Positions 25,042 through 35,529 are shown, numbered from the stretch's first letter. The stretch: DNA of 37,607 nucleotides from Spirogloea muscicola (GCA_009602725.1 WELB01000037.1:369078-406684); one strand, 5' to 3'. The notes: generated by a model from the letters alone, not told the origin. Numbers and translations are program-made.

Positions 25042-28000
25042 CAGTGGCGGAGGGCTTGGCCTTGAGACTTTGCCTGTCGTTCGCCTCCCTCCTCTCGCCG
25101 GCGTCGGCGGCAGTGCGGTCGTTTGGCACCGAGGGGCGCAAGAAGGACGGCCCCCAGATCCCCACCAGCGACAAGGTGTACGACTACATCATATTTCGCG
25201 GCTCCGACATCAAGGTCCGCGCCGCCGACGCCGCCGCCGCGCCTGCCGCCTTCATTGCCGCGTCCAGGATTATGCATCAGTGCTTTGCAGCGGACTTTTG
25301 TGACACTGACATGCCACATTCGATGTAATCCGCGTGTCGTCTGCTGTGCCGCCACTGCGTCCCGCGAGTGCAGGATTTGCAGGTCAAGTCCGCGCCGCCG
25401 CCGCCGCCGCCGCCGCCGCCTCCGCCGCAGCCCCACAGCGACCCGTCTATCATCTCCGTCCAGGCGAGTGCTGCCGCCGCCGCACACTTTGATGGCAGCC
25501 AAGCCAGCCGCCGGCCGCCAGCCTCGCTCTGGCACTGGGCTCACAAACCCGTCTGCGGTTGCACCGCGCCTTCATCGCTGCTGCAGGAGCCTGCGCCACA
25601 GTCGCAGCAGCCGCCTCCACTGCCGCCGCCACCTCCGCAGCCTTCTGTTGCACAGGCAGGACAAGCCCCCGTCGCCGTGGCAGCAGCGGCGGCGCCACAG
25701 CCGGCCACTGCGGCTGCATACTCCAGTGGGCATGCGCCTGCGCCCGAGGCAGCAGCGCAGCAGCGCCAGTTCGGGACAGCGCCGCCAGCGGCCTTCCAAG
25801 GAGCGTCGCACTTGTACCAGCAGCAACCGCCGCCCCCGCCCGGCAGCGCCGGCTGGGGTGCTCCGCAGGCGGCCTACTGGCAAGGCTACTATGCTGGCCC
25901 ACCTCCTCCAGCCGTTCCCCCGGCTGCCAATGCCACTGCTGCTGCTGCTGCAGATCCTGCGCCGGCCGTCGGACAGCTGCATTTGAGCAGCGCGCGGCCC
26001 AGCCATGGCCATATTGCTGCAGCACCGGCAGCCGCCGCCGCCACTGCAAGGCCACCGGCTGCCGTGGAAGGCATCAGCGCCGCGATCACGCCGGCAGCAC
26101 GGGGAGGCCGGCGGCCACCACCCGGGTTGGGTGTGGCCGCTGCAGCAGCGGCCGTTGCTGCCGCCCCTTCAGCGGCGTACTCGGTCAGCCCCACCTCAGC
26201 GGCGCCCCCCGCCAGCCTGCCCTCTCAGCCGGCGGGTTCCGACGCAGCTGCAGCGCCTGCGGCTCTTGACATCTCGCAGCAGCCGCTGTTGCCGCTGCCC
26301 GGGAGCGCGCCCGTTGTGCCGCTCCAGGTAAGTGTTGCCTGTACTCGGCCATGGTGTGAGCACAGCCCCCGTGTCACTAGTGCTACGATAGTGGTGGCAC
26401 TAGCCCCTTAAGGACCGATGCTTGCCTTAGCCATGAGGCCTTCTGCTTGCTGTTGCTGCGCTGCAGAAGCCCTCTGCGACCGGCGGCGGACGTGCTGGCG
26501 GCAACCCTTGGCAGGTGATTGGCTGGCCATTGCAGCTAGGATAGAGTGCCTCGCCAGTGAGCCCTCTGTCGTCAAGGACTCCAGTTGCTGGCCGCGGCAT
26601 CTCTAGTGCGTGCACGCCTGACTGGGGTCCGGCTTCGACCAGGCCCGCATGCAGTCGGCGAACGTGGGCAGCCCCGCCGCATCCAAAGACTACGGCCTTG
26701 TCAACAGCCTCGTCCCAGGCGGGGGCGGCGGCATGGGGGGCGGGCAGGGGTATGCCCGCCGTGGAGGTGGCGGCCACGGCCGCGGCGGCAATCGAGGCAT
26801 ACTGCAGGTGTGATGCAGCTCAGGCGCAACTCGCGCACACCGCTCGTCTGCTGTGCTGAGGCTACCGCTGGGGGGCTTGCCTTTGTGGGGTTCTCTGATT
26901 CGTGCCAGCGACCCTGTTGGCCTCCGCTGCTGTGCAGCCTGGGCAGCTGGCGCAGGTCTTCACTGAGGACTTTGACTTCAGCGCGATGAATGAGAAGTTC
27001 AAGAAGGATGAGGTATGGGGGGAGCTTGGCGGCGGCGGCGGCGGTGGCAGCAGTGGCGGCACTGGGAGGCCTGCCGACAAGGACGAGCGCAAGGGCACTG
27101 GCAAGGGCGGCGAGAAGGAGAACGATGGCGCTGCTGCCGCCACTGCCGCTGCCGCAGACGTCGCAGTACCAGATGGCAACCTGCTCGCTGTGACAAGTGA
27201 TGGTGCTGCTTTCAAGGAGGGGGAGCCTGGAGCGGCGGGAGGCATGGAGGAGGGCATTGAGGTTGCTGAGGACAAGAAGGTGAGAGTCACGCCTGCCACA
27301 ACTCCATCTTGCGGCCTGTATCGTGATGCACTGTGGCTGCTATCGTGGTCCCCTGTACTGTTGGCTCGATTGTGCGCATCCGTCGACTGCAGTGTTCAGG
27401 CTGGTGGTAACACCTCCAAGCCGTCCTCGCCCTTATCAAAGTTGGGCACAGCACAGCTGTGAGACACTCTGCTCGATGCCTGACGGATAAAGTATCTGAT
27501 TGCGCAGGTGCCCACATCCTTGTACGTGAAGGACGACTTCTTCGATGCTATCTCGTGTGACTCGCTTGATCGCTCGGCAGGCCGAGGAGGGGGCGCACGC
27601 ATGCGCTTCTCTGACCAGCGCAAGATTGACACTGAGGTATGTTGTCCTTAAGAGCTGTGACAGACTGATGGTCATTTTGCAGTAATAGATGTTCCAGTTT
27701 ATCGATGATGTCAGCTTGAGACATTGGGCTGGTGGCTGTCATAGGGGCTTCATTGAGCACGGAAGTTTTTCCTTGCTGCAGGGAGCAGATTGTAGCGTCT
27801 GAAGAGGGGTCCTCAGCAGACTGCTAATGTGGTTGATCTTCCCATTTTTGGCAAAAGCTCATGTTAGCGTAGTCAGCTAACTGGCATTACCTGATCTGCT
27901 GTGCATGTTGCAGACATTCGGCAATGTGCCCATGCGGTCAGGCCGGGGTGGCCGAGGAGGCCGGGGGGGCCGGAGGGGTGGCTACCGCGGTGGAGGCGGC

Positions 28001-28195
28001 TATGGCAGCGGCGGCGGCAGCAGTGGCGGCGGCGGCGGCACCGGCGGGTCATATGGTGCTGGAGGTGGAGGATACTACGGCGGCAGCCATGGCGGGTATG
28101 GAGGCGGTCCTGGTTATATGCGGTCTGATGGGCGGAGTAATGGTGGGCGGAACCAGGGCCCTGCTGCTCCTATGAGAGGAAGTGGGGCTACATGA
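24881..28195 (+). CDS. LSM14/SCD6/DCP5-type mRNP protein
   Basis: P-body protein of the RAP55/SCD6/DCP5 family that represses translation and helps decapping. Exons: 24881-24995, 25114-25214, 25374-25463, 25587-26327, 26467-26514, 26643-26807, 26938-27279, 27508-27636, 27914-28195; 2,013 nt, 670 aa. Start ATG at 24,881 in a GCGCCATGGCG context. Domains: LSm fold 1-75 ([20 protein letters not shown], then FGTEGRK and [11 protein letters not shown]); a long Pro/Ala/Gln-rich linker (poly-Pro then poly-Ala) to about 350; a Gly/Arg patch about 390-420; FDF motif at 431-441 ([16 protein letters not shown]); FFD box at about 538-552 ([13 protein letters not shown]); TFG box (KIDTETFGNVP); RGG tail from about 590 to the end. 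Intron 25,464-25,586 would be GC-AG (CAG/GCGAGT), is 123 nt, in frame and stop-free; if retained, the protein is 711 aa. Repetitive linker codons may vary in length. Confidence 0.92.
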
Positions 28196-29110
28196 CTGGT
28201 TGTGTAGCAATGGTTCGGGCAGTTGGTTGCACTGCTGTTTCTTGCCTGCCCTTCTAATACCAACCGGTGACGAGGACGCGGAGTTGTAGAGACAGGCAGC
28301 AGGCAAGTTGAGGCGCAGGCACGAACTCCATTGACCTACGAGCCTTTTCCTGCCTCATCTCCTACTATGTAGCTTGGCTGTTCGCCCATGTTGTCATTCT
28401 GCTGCCACTGGGGAGCACATATTGGCAAAGCTAGCTGTCAGAAGCTGTACAATTGCATGCTGAGGGCATTCAGATTGCACCAGCTTCACCAAGAGCCTGT
28501 GCTGGCATTGGCATCCTTCAGCTGAGTTCTCTTGGCAAGGTTGTACAAATGATGTGAGCTGGGTATTGCGCGCAAAGTGCATTTACCCCTGAGCTTCTTT
28601 GAATGAGGTCATCTTGCTGCTGCCAGCAACCATCCCGGGATTCTAATGCCCCTATCGCTTGCCCTTTTAGACAAGGAGCAATTGTTAGGCTTCTGCTTGT
28701 ATTGTCCTTTTGAAAGTCTTCACCTGCCGTTTTGGCATTGTGCTACTGCCAAAGCCAAAAGAGTGCACTAGCCAGTTTCGGCAGGCCCGCGATAGGCTAC
28801 ATTGGACCTATGGTTGTATGACAGGTGAGGATTCTAGCTCACAGTCACCACAGCCCGAGAACGACTCCTTGAGCTGCGTAGGCTTTGCTTAGGTGGTGGC
28901 CATAATGCGCTTACTGCCATGTGCAGACAAGTGGTTCCAGTGATAGTGCAGGTATTTTACCCCCCTGCCCATCAACACCCAGTATCTCGGAATCGAATAT
29001 ATATAAGCCCAGGTGTTTCAGCAAAGCCGCAAGCTGCTAATTCTCAAATTTATTGACAAGAAACTTTTGAAGGGGATTCAAGGTAGCTTAGAAAGGGATC
29101 CACGGTAGCT
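28196..29110. other. Flank downstream of LSM14
   Basis: Probably the 3' untranslated region of LSM14 followed by intergenic DNA. No further gene, RNA or repeat could be supported. A TATATATA-like run lies near 28,999. Confidence 0.4.
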
Positions 29111-29114
29111 TCAA

Positions 29115-30025
29115 GGAAGAAGGCACTAGCGCGCATGAGATGATAGGGAGGCCAAATCAAGCTAATGTACAAACTCAAGTAGGAAGGGGGTAGGTGGTTT
29201 CCTTTCTTCAGTAGTAAGACTACTGCTATATACTGCGTAAATGTGACTTCAAAAGCAGCTGCTTCTCTGGCAGTGAAACATGTTGGCTGGGCTCGACAGC
29301 CAGAAATGTGGACACCTGCCTCTGCCCAAGGATCTGCAAGACAGCAATGCAGTCAACTGCTTCACCTTATCCTAGCAGGCAGAATACTGAAGTGCTACTG
29401 TTAATGCTACTGTTAATGTGGAAGTGTGCCTATAAAGTCAGGTCTGGATGAGAGATGATAGAGGCATGAAAAGGATAGGGCTCCTCCAAGTGGGCAGAGG
29501 AGAGGCTGTATATGGTCAGCGCATATGTTCAGTGTTGTCGGAGCATCGATGTTTCTCAGTGCAGCAGTCCATCATTGGCCACCTCGACTTGGAAAGGGTG
29601 CAAGCTTCTGTTTGGCCTGCCCACGAGACTGTTGAGAATTGCTGGGCAGCACGGAGTCGCAGAGCCAAAGCTGGAGACCAAGGAGTGGCAGTCGATGACA
29701 ATGCAAACACACTGGCTGCAGGACACCAGCCTGACATTAGACAGGATACACCACGACAAATGCCTGGAGCAACCGCTCAGGAAAGTAAAGCATGGAATTG
29801 CAACGTGAAGGCTAGCCACAGTTGCAGGATACAACAGCAGTATACATGGGCGAGCGAGTTCGACAATGGAAGGCGCTCACTACTAAAAGGTGCCACCAGG
29901 CAAGCAGCGCGGCGGGTGGTAGACTACGTAGCTGCATTGCAGCTGTAGGTGTCAATGGACTAAGAGAGAAGGCCCGCGGTGCGCATGAAATTGAAAAGGG
30001 AGGCGAATTCTAGCCTTACAAATGT
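29115..30025 (-). repeat. Two diverged LINE 3'-region blocks with unassigned DNA between
   Basis: 29,115-29,170 is a weak copy (AAGAAGGCACTAGCGCGCAT, then GGGAGGCCAAATCAAGC). 29,957-30,025 is a better one (GAGAGAAGGCCCGCGGTGCG, CATGAAATTGAAAAGGGAGG). Between them a 166-codon open frame (29,448-29,948, +) has no recognisable domain and no coding-like composition; I do not call it a gene. Confidence 0.5.
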
Positions 30026-30640
30026 CCTGTTAACTGGGTAATGAGTTGGCTAGGGGGGACAGTGATATCCAAGCTATGCTGAGGAGCCAAACCACCACCA
30101 AGGAAGCCACTAGCCTGGGCTAATGCACGACCAGCACGCTAAGAAGCAATGGACTAAGAGGTCTAGGGCAGGCTTGGACGCATACTCTGCCACCATCTGT
30201 GCTGTAACGGCCTCAGCTAGCACATAAGCTGCAGAGAGCGTCGACTATTACCCCTTTGGTGGTCACTACCTTGACATCAGGAACCTGGCGGCTGTTGCAG
30301 ATCTGCTCTTACAAGACCCGCATCTTCAATACTCTCATTGGGAAATCCAGCAAAGAAAGAAGGTGGCTCTTGAGGGCAAGGGCCGCGCAAAGCCAGCCCA
30401 TGTTTTTTAATAAGGTCCAATTGTTGAGAGGCGCTAAAAGCACATGGTAATGCAAGTGACTACAACGAATAGAAGGAAATTGCTATCCCATAGAAGGTAG
30501 GGGCTGGAAAAGGACAGCCTAAAAAGAAGACAAGGTCCAAAGAGCCGGAAGGCGCCTAACACAGCTTGACACGAGGCTACCACAGATGGAAGCTTTACTG
30601 ACCACGAGTGAGCAGCAGCAAGTCGGAGTAACTCGCAGCT
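30026..30640. other. Unassigned non-coding DNA
   Basis: No gene or clear repeat is visible. The composition is like that of the neighbouring repeat DNA. Confidence 0.35.
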
Positions 30641-31150
30641 GGGACAGAGAGAGCTGAGAGAGGCTCGCAGCTGAGAGAGGCCAGCCCAGACAAAAGAACA
30701 ACAAAGTTCGAAGGGGCCAGGGAAGCACTAAAGCACACACGAAAAAGTAGCTATTGAACATTCAGTAAACCCTACTAAGTTAACCCTACTTTCTACTCTC
30801 TGAGCAAGAGTAGAAAGGACGCTTCCAGGAGAGGTCGGTGATTAGGAGAGGCCAGCCCAGGAAAAAGCTGAACAACTGAACAAAGTTCAAAGGGGCCAGT
30901 CAAAACGCTAGAACACACACGGAATCAAGTAGCTACGATAAACTCAGGAACTTCTACTAAGCAGCCGCAGGTCGTAGAAACTAGTCTCCTGGTATCGGGT
31001 CCCGTGGCTAGGGACAGAGGCTGCAGCTAAGGCCCGACCGGCACGGAGATGCAGCACGCGAGCCGTGGATCTCTGCAGCGAGACGGCCAAGCACATGCGA
31101 TGCACCTGCACAAGCGAGCCTGCTGCATGGAAATCAACTGGCTCCCCAAG
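30640..31150 (+). repeat. Tandem pair of the ~180-bp hairpin unit plus its 3' block
   Basis: Two units spaced about 175-180 bp apart start at GAGAGGCCAGCCCAG (about 30,675 and 30,845). Each is followed by AAAGTTC(G/A)AAGGGGCCAG and by a CACACAC stretch. The second ends with AAGCAGCCGCAGGTCGTAGA (30,959) and a 150-bp GC-rich block (GGGTCCCGTGGCTAGGGACA, GACGGCCAAGCACATGCGAT). The same blocks in the same order occur at 36,945-37,430. The 5' part holds a small local duplication (CTCGCAGCTG(A/G)GA). Confidence 0.7.
30789..30817. repeat. Perfect 11-bp hairpin
   Basis: CTTTCTACTCT, a 7-nt loop, then AGAGTAGAAAG. It lies within the first ~180-bp unit of this cluster; the other units show no matching hairpin here. 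Confidence 0.8.
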
Positions 31151-31202
31151 TCGGAGCTACTCTTAGTTGAAATAAGGAAGAGGTCTTCCAACGTATTATA
31201 AT

Positions 31203-31235
31203 GGCTGTGAGAGGTCAGCCCGAAAAGCAAGTGAG
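31203..31235 (+). repeat. Single hairpin-repeat core
   Basis: GGCTGTGAGAGGTCAGCCCG followed by AAAAGCAAG; one mismatch from the usual core. Confidence 0.6.
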
Positions 31236-31694
31236 GCGAAAAGATTCACGCCAACGATTCCCAGAAAGAAAGTGGCCGCAGTCAAAGCGAAGCCAAAGAA
31301 TAATAACGGACCCATTTGGATACAGGCCCCGCCTTGGAATATGCGTACACTGTTCAATCACATGCGCGGCTGCTTTCACTTTACTGAGAGCCCACTTGCT
31401 GACGTCTTGGAGACTAGTATCCTGCTTTTTGCGCCATCCGGCCCTGTCAGCCCTTGTCTGTACCTTTGGGGAAAGAACAAGGAGCGACAGAATAAGGACC
31501 ACCCCAGGGCGACCACTTCTTCCCATGCGCCATGGACATATACGGCCGCAACGGAAGGAAGTGGTCTCCCCTCCATCGCCTGACACAGCATGTTGAAGCC
31601 CGCCGACGTAGTCGGGCTGGTAGCTTAGGGCCCCGCAAGCCATCGTTGCCTGGTATGGATTGCGGCTATCATTGAGGCTACAGCGCTCTCAGGC

Positions 31695-31955
31695 GCTCTC
31701 AGGTGCTCAACCGTGGGTACTGATGTCACCTTAGGCACCTTGGCTTCGTCCATATTAATTTGCGTGTGTTTTTAGTTCTAAGCAAAAATTTCTTTTTAAT
31801 GAAGAAATTATTGTTGCTCTAAGTTTCTTGGGTTTTCTTTTTTTCCGTATTATGTAGCCCTGTTTAGTTTGCCCTAGACTCTGCCTGAACAATGTAGCGG
31901 CTTGAATTGGCCTCCATTTCATTTCATGCGCCCCGCGCGCTTTTCTCTCAGGCAC
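31695..31955 (+). mobile_element. LINE 3' end, + strand (stop codon plus 3' untranslated region)
   Basis: GTGCTCAACCGTGGGTACTG reads VLNRGY-stop (VLTRGY-stop in the copy ending at 35,962). The stop is followed by ATGTCACCTTAGGCACCTT, an AT-rich stretch, TCCGTATTATGTAGC, CTGCCTGAACAATGTA and the GCGCGC block at 31,876-31,952. The minus-strand copy at 35,826-36,078 shows the same order with only moderate divergence, which ties the dispersed GCGCGC block to the LINE 3' region. Coding sequence before about 31,690 is not recognisable. Confidence 0.75.
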
Positions 31956-32082
31956 TCGCGATCCAGGCTAACGGCTTCCGTGGTGATGGTCGGGCCTCTG
32001 CTTAGATTGTCAGACATTGAAGCCTGTAAGCAATGCGCTAGCCCAAAAGCTATGTGCCCACAACAGGGCATGAGAGGAGATC

Positions 32083-32137
32083 GTGTATTAGAAAGAAATG
32101 TAGGCCAAATGGCCAGGTACAAAGGCAAGCACATCTA
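32083..32137 (+). repeat. Single GGCCAAATGGCC repeat unit
   Basis: CGTGTATTAGAAAGAAATGT followed by AGGCCAAATGGCCAGGTACA and AAGGCAAGCACATCT; near-identical to the third unit at 13,010-13,072. It lies 34 bp from the LINE stop at 32,171, on its 3' side. Confidence 0.8.
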
Positions 32138-32170
32138 AAAATCTACATAACCTACAGCAGATTGACCCGC

Positions 32171-33304
32171 TCAATAACCACGGGTCAAAACATAAAGGTC
32201 ACTACTCGATGCATGAATACTAGATGCCAGGAACGGAGCCCTTCTGCCACCTACTAGAGCTCGCCCAGCTTTCTGGTGCAAGGCACTAGCCTGAGCACGC
32301 TGCAAACAGGCCGAAACTCGACGTCGCAAGAGCGACAGATATGCAGCTGGCAAGCCCATCTCAGCCGGAAACACATCTGCGCGTCGAGTGTAGCCTAGAT
32401 TGGCAATGTTTTGAAGCAGAGTGTGGAAGCGAGGACCCAGACAGCCAAAGATGTCGATTGCAGCTGGCAGGAGTTGATCGCATTGGGGGTAATCGGAGTA
32501 ATGCCGCAGTTTTCTTTGCTCTGCTCCGCCCACTGCGTGCCCAGCAATGTGTGTTGATGCTGGGCCTTTATATGCCTCCGTAACAACAACGTCGACCAGG
32601 GCCCGTGGTCCTCCACCAGGTTGCACGCCCACAATGTCAAGTGTGCGGCGATGATGACGTCCCTGGGCGTCCGTGGTGATAGGCATGATATTGTTGACTT
32701 CCACGACCGCACGGTAGCCGGCGTCGCGCATCAAGCCCGCCAGGGCATCGCGAAGGAGGTTGTGAATGCCCACCACTTCTGGTCCAGTGGGGCATCTCAG
32801 CATGTGAGTGGCGAGCACAGCACCCTCTGCACGGTAGCCGCACTCGCACTGGCGCACCCCAATCAGGCAATTAGGTGGGAGGCCGAGGAAGAGTTGAAGC
32901 GATGTCCAAAAGGCCTCGGAGCTGATGCTGAAGGCGTTGGCGACGGGCGGAGAGGAGATCCAGTCAGTGGCACCAGGTGTGGCCAGAGAAGTGAGTCTTG
33001 CCAAGCTCCTTGGATTGTTCTGAATCTCTGGCAGCCTCCTCAACCTTCTGCGGCTATCGTCTTCCACTGCCGTAACCAGTCTGGATTGTGCCCCTCTATC
33101 AGAAGCTTGGGCGAGGGCAGAGAATGGCGTGAGTAGGGGTTGGAGAGAGGGAAAAGAGCTGATGGCTGAGTCGCGCATGCTCCTCAGATCCACTTGGAAG
33201 GGGAGGGGGCCTTCCTCCACATTGCGTACAGGGTCGTGGAGGCAAGGTGAAAGGGGCTGGCAAGAGAAGAGGGCTGGCAAAGCCAGCCCAAAAAGAATGG
33301 ACAA
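32171..33304 (-). CDS. Carboxy-terminal part of a LINE ORF2: zinc knuckle and restriction-like endonuclease (5'-truncated element)
   Basis: 377 codons. Residues about 30-377 resemble the end of non-LTR retrotransposon proteins with a restriction-like endonuclease (RandI/Dualen or R2-like types). A zinc knuckle lies at C153-x-C155-x11-H167-x3-C171. The PD-(D/E)XK-like core is TLDIVGV (D223), ALVDVVVTE (D238) and AEQRKLRHY (K265). The end is SLLRRRVSACLQRAQ, then DLYVLTRGY-stop. No reverse transcriptase domain precedes it. The first 25 or so residues come from a hairpin repeat (about 33,270-33,300) on the other strand, so the element is broken there and the ATG is fortuitous. The frame is otherwise undamaged, suggesting recent insertion. 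The family is known to nick target DNA for reverse transcription; this copy alone cannot move. Confidence 0.8.
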   Translation of the reverse strand: MSILFGLALPALFSCQPLSPCLHDPVRNVEEGPLPFQVDLRSMRDSAISSFPSLQPLLTPFSALAQASDRGAQSRLVTAVEDDSRRRLRRLPEIQNNPRSLARLTSLATPGATDWISSPPVANAFSISSEAFWTSLQLFLGLPPNCLIGVRQCECGYRAEGAVLATHMLRCPTGPEVVGIHNLLRDALAGLMRDAGYRAVVEVNNIMPITTDAQGRHHRRTLDIVGVQPGGGPRALVDVVVTEAYKGPASTHIAGHAVGGAEQRKLRHYSDYPQCDQLLPAAIDIFGCLGPRFHTLLQNIANLGYTRRADVFPAEMGLPAAYLSLLRRRVSACLQRAQASALHQKAGRALVGGRRAPFLASSIHASSSDLYVLTRGY

Positions 33305-33445
33305 AGAATGGCAAGCGCAAGCTGGTCAAGGTAGCCGAGCGCGGCCCAACGACGTCCGCTAGGACGCGTGGGGCACCGCCGGAACCCAATGAGCGTCCAT
33401 TGCTTTGGGCTGGCCTTTCCCAGCCACCAGTCAATCTGGCCGCGC
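33265..33445. repeat. Two hairpin-repeat cores in opposite orientation
   Basis: 33,271-33,300 (+): GGGCTGGCAAAGCCAGCCCA then AAAAGAATGGACAAAG. 33,408-33,450 (-): TTGGGCTGGCCTTTCCCAGC then CACCAGTCAATCTGGCCGCG. The second is nearly identical over about 45 bp to the reverse complement of 35,165-35,210. Confidence 0.75.
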
Positions 33446-33529
33446 TTTCTTCTAATAAGCGGCATGCTCGAGGCCGCACCGGCTGACACAGTCGGGCATG
33501 GCACCGGACATCTTGTGAATTTAGTTGAG

Positions 33530-33890
33530 GATCAGATGAGGTCGGGCGTGCGGTGACAGGAGGAAATCTTAGAAGAGGGGGTCAGGGGCGGCCTGACAGG
33601 GCGGTACCCGTCTGGTGTCAGATGCAATCTTGTCAGTCACCATCATACCGGAGAGCCACAGAAACCGGATCCTTCATGGCCTTCTCTTTTTGGGTTTAGG
33701 GGCGATGGCTGTGAGGCCAGTCCGAAGGGGAAGCCACGAGGGTTCGGGTTTCTGTGGCTTTCAGGTATGGTGGTGACTGACAGTAAGACTGTCTCTAATA
33801 CCAAACGGAACAGCCCTGTCAGGCCGGCCATGCCACACTTTTCTTTCTAAGATTGCCTCCTGTTCACGGCACGCCCGAGCTGATCTGATC
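33530..33890. mobile_element. Foldback element with ~150-bp inverted arms
   Basis: The left arm (33,530-33,682) and right arm (33,733-33,890) are imperfect reverse complements along their whole length. Matching landmarks, outside to inside: GATCAGAT, TCGGGCGTGC, GACAGGAGG(A/C)AATCTTAGAA, GGCCTGACAGGGC, TGTCAGTCACCA(T/C)CATACC, AGAGCCACAGAAACC (AAAGCC in the right arm). The ~50-bp centre holds a hairpin-repeat core (CGATGGCTGTGAGGCCAGTC). No protein is encoded. A long foldback or MITE-like element, or an inverted duplication, fits; no clear target-site duplication is visible. Confidence 0.85.
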
Positions 33891-34420
33891 GAGAAGCACG
33901 CTCTTCCATGAAAGAACTGTGGAAGAGCTGCTTTTCTTCTTCACAGCCATTGCCCTCTCCCAGAAAACGTCTTCTTTCTTCGTCATAGCTCGTGTCAATT
34001 TGTTGCAGCTTAAGCATGTCAAAGACGGCTTGACAGATGCCTGAGAGACTAGGCACCTCACCCGCCAACGAACCAGAAAGCAGTCTGCTTGCTTGTGCGG
34101 AGGATGGTACGATGTGGAGACAGTGGGCAAAACAGTGTGATGCTGGCGCCGCTGGAAAAAGCGATGCTGTAGAGACCGCCGTACACGATTGACTCTTATT
34201 TCTTGTCGACGTTGACGTTGACAAATGACGACGACCGCGGACAGTAAACCGCTGGTAGAGCTATGGGCCGTTGACTGACCATTGACGGGAGACCGTCAGT
34301 GAGACAGTAGACAACTACCTAAGAGTACCAGTAGCCCAAGAGGAAGATCTCTGCAGGGAGCCCGTGCAGAGGGGTGAGCGTGGAGTGAGCTCCTTCCCCT
34401 ATTTGCAGTGGGTGATGTAC
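33891..34420. other. Unassigned DNA with one repeat fragment
   Basis: A partial hairpin-repeat half (CACAGCCATTGCCCTCTCCC) lies at 33,942-33,961. The rest has no feature I can support; open frames of about 125 codons on the minus strand show no family similarity. Confidence 0.35.
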
Positions 34421-34426
34421 GTCAAC

Positions 34427-34475
34427 AGATGTGCTTGCCGTTGTACTTGGCCACTTCGGCCTTACATCATTTCAA
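34427..34475 (-). repeat. Diverged, reversed GGCCAAATGGCC repeat unit
   Basis: AGATGTGCTTGCCGTTGTAC followed by TTGGCCACTTCGGCCTTACA; the reverse complement of the unit at 12,888-13,072, with several changes in the core. Confidence 0.7.
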
Positions 34476-34779
34476 ATTACGCAAGTTTATCCTGGGACCC
34501 CTTGGTTGTGGCTTTGTTGCCACTGCGGCCCCTGTCCATTGCCTTTCATTGTTTCTTGCACTGCCGCAAATTGGGCTTGGTAGTCTGCTCGTCCCTCTGA
34601 CGGCCTGCACAACCTGGGACCTCATGCCTCGATATGGCACAAATCACCGTGGCCTCCGACTAGGTGGTGCCTGTGACAAGCGAGCCAGAAAGACAACGCG
34701 AGAACTGGGCTCCGGGTGCGAGTTGGATGAAGGAGAGCTTCTTTTTTAGAGAGAACTATTGGTCTTGTAAAAGGGACCC

Positions 34780-35250
34780 AGGTGGCTGTGAGGAGCCAGC
34801 CATGATAGATTGGACAAGCCTTGGACAAGGTTGCCAGTCCAATCCGCCCACTTACAGCAGAAGGCTAGAGAGTCACAACTTACGAGCTCCCATCCAGTGG
34901 GCAATGTGACATTAGAAGACGTGACTCCTCCCACAGCACAGTGGCTGTGATAGCAACCAGCCCTGAAGAACTGGGACAGAATCATGCCAAAGAATGAGGC
35001 CAGCGCAGCAGAGAGCAGCCAGAACCAGGGAGAATGCTACTTCAATGATTGCAGCAAGAAACAGAAGACAAGAAGCACGGCAATGCCAGGGCCTCTTCAA
35101 GACGGCAGTAGGGCGCAGCCCAGAGAAGGAAAAGAGAGAAGGCGCGCGGGGCGCATGAAAAGAGAAAGCGCGGCCAGATTGACTGGTGGCTGGGAAAGGC
35201 CAGCCCAAAAGAATGGACAAGGTCTGAGGGAGCTTGAGGAAGGAAAAGGC
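34780..35250 (+). repeat. Hairpin-repeat copies and a fused LINE 3' block
   Basis: Cores at about 34,784 (GTGGCTGTGAGGAGCCAGCC), 34,942 (GTGGCTGTGATAGCAACCAG) and 35,187 (GTGGCTGGGAAAGGCCAGCC). At 35,126-35,172 a GCGCGC block (GAGAGAAGGCGCGCGGGGCG) runs straight into the third core, showing that the two repeat types are neighbours in one longer element. Confidence 0.7.
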
Positions 35251-35339
35251 TTCGAGGAGGGGGGCTAGGACTGTGAAATACAAGCCCGGAAAATAATGTC
35301 AAGGGCCGAAAGGGTATCCTGGCAAGATCCGACAGGCAG

Positions 35340-35382
35340 CCTGAGCACCGAGGGGAGGGAGACGCATGCCAGGGGGAGCCTC
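35340..35382 (+). repeat. Short duplicated segment, copy 1
   Basis: GAGCACCGAGGGGAGGGAGA then CGCATGCCAGGGGGAGC. The segment at 36,185-36,220 reads CAGCACCGAGGGAGACGCAT then GCCAGGGGAAGC. Confidence 0.6.
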
Positions 35383-35529
35383 ACATGAAGGCTCAAACCA
35401 AATCCTAGAACAAGTGGCTGACGCGGATGGCTGGTGACAGCCCCGGGTGACAGCCGCAGAGAAGGATGTACGGAATATTGCCACTGAGCAGGGGTGAGAT
35501 CCAATCTGCAGAGAGGGCGGCGGTTCACG

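Noticed and set aside
25123-26269. Long alternative frames on both strands within LSM14
   Set aside because: They arise from CCG/GCC repeats; only the chosen frame keeps the LSm, FDF, FFD and TFG motifs in phase.
29448-29948. 166-codon open frame on the + strand
   Set aside because: No recognisable domain, Cys/Gln/Ser-rich chance composition, an equally open frame on the other strand, and it lies between LINE 3' scraps.
30680-30715. GTTCGAAGG in the hairpin repeat as a Pol III box B (SINE) signal
   Set aside because: It does not fit the GTTCRANNC consensus at the last position, and no box A at a proper distance is visible.
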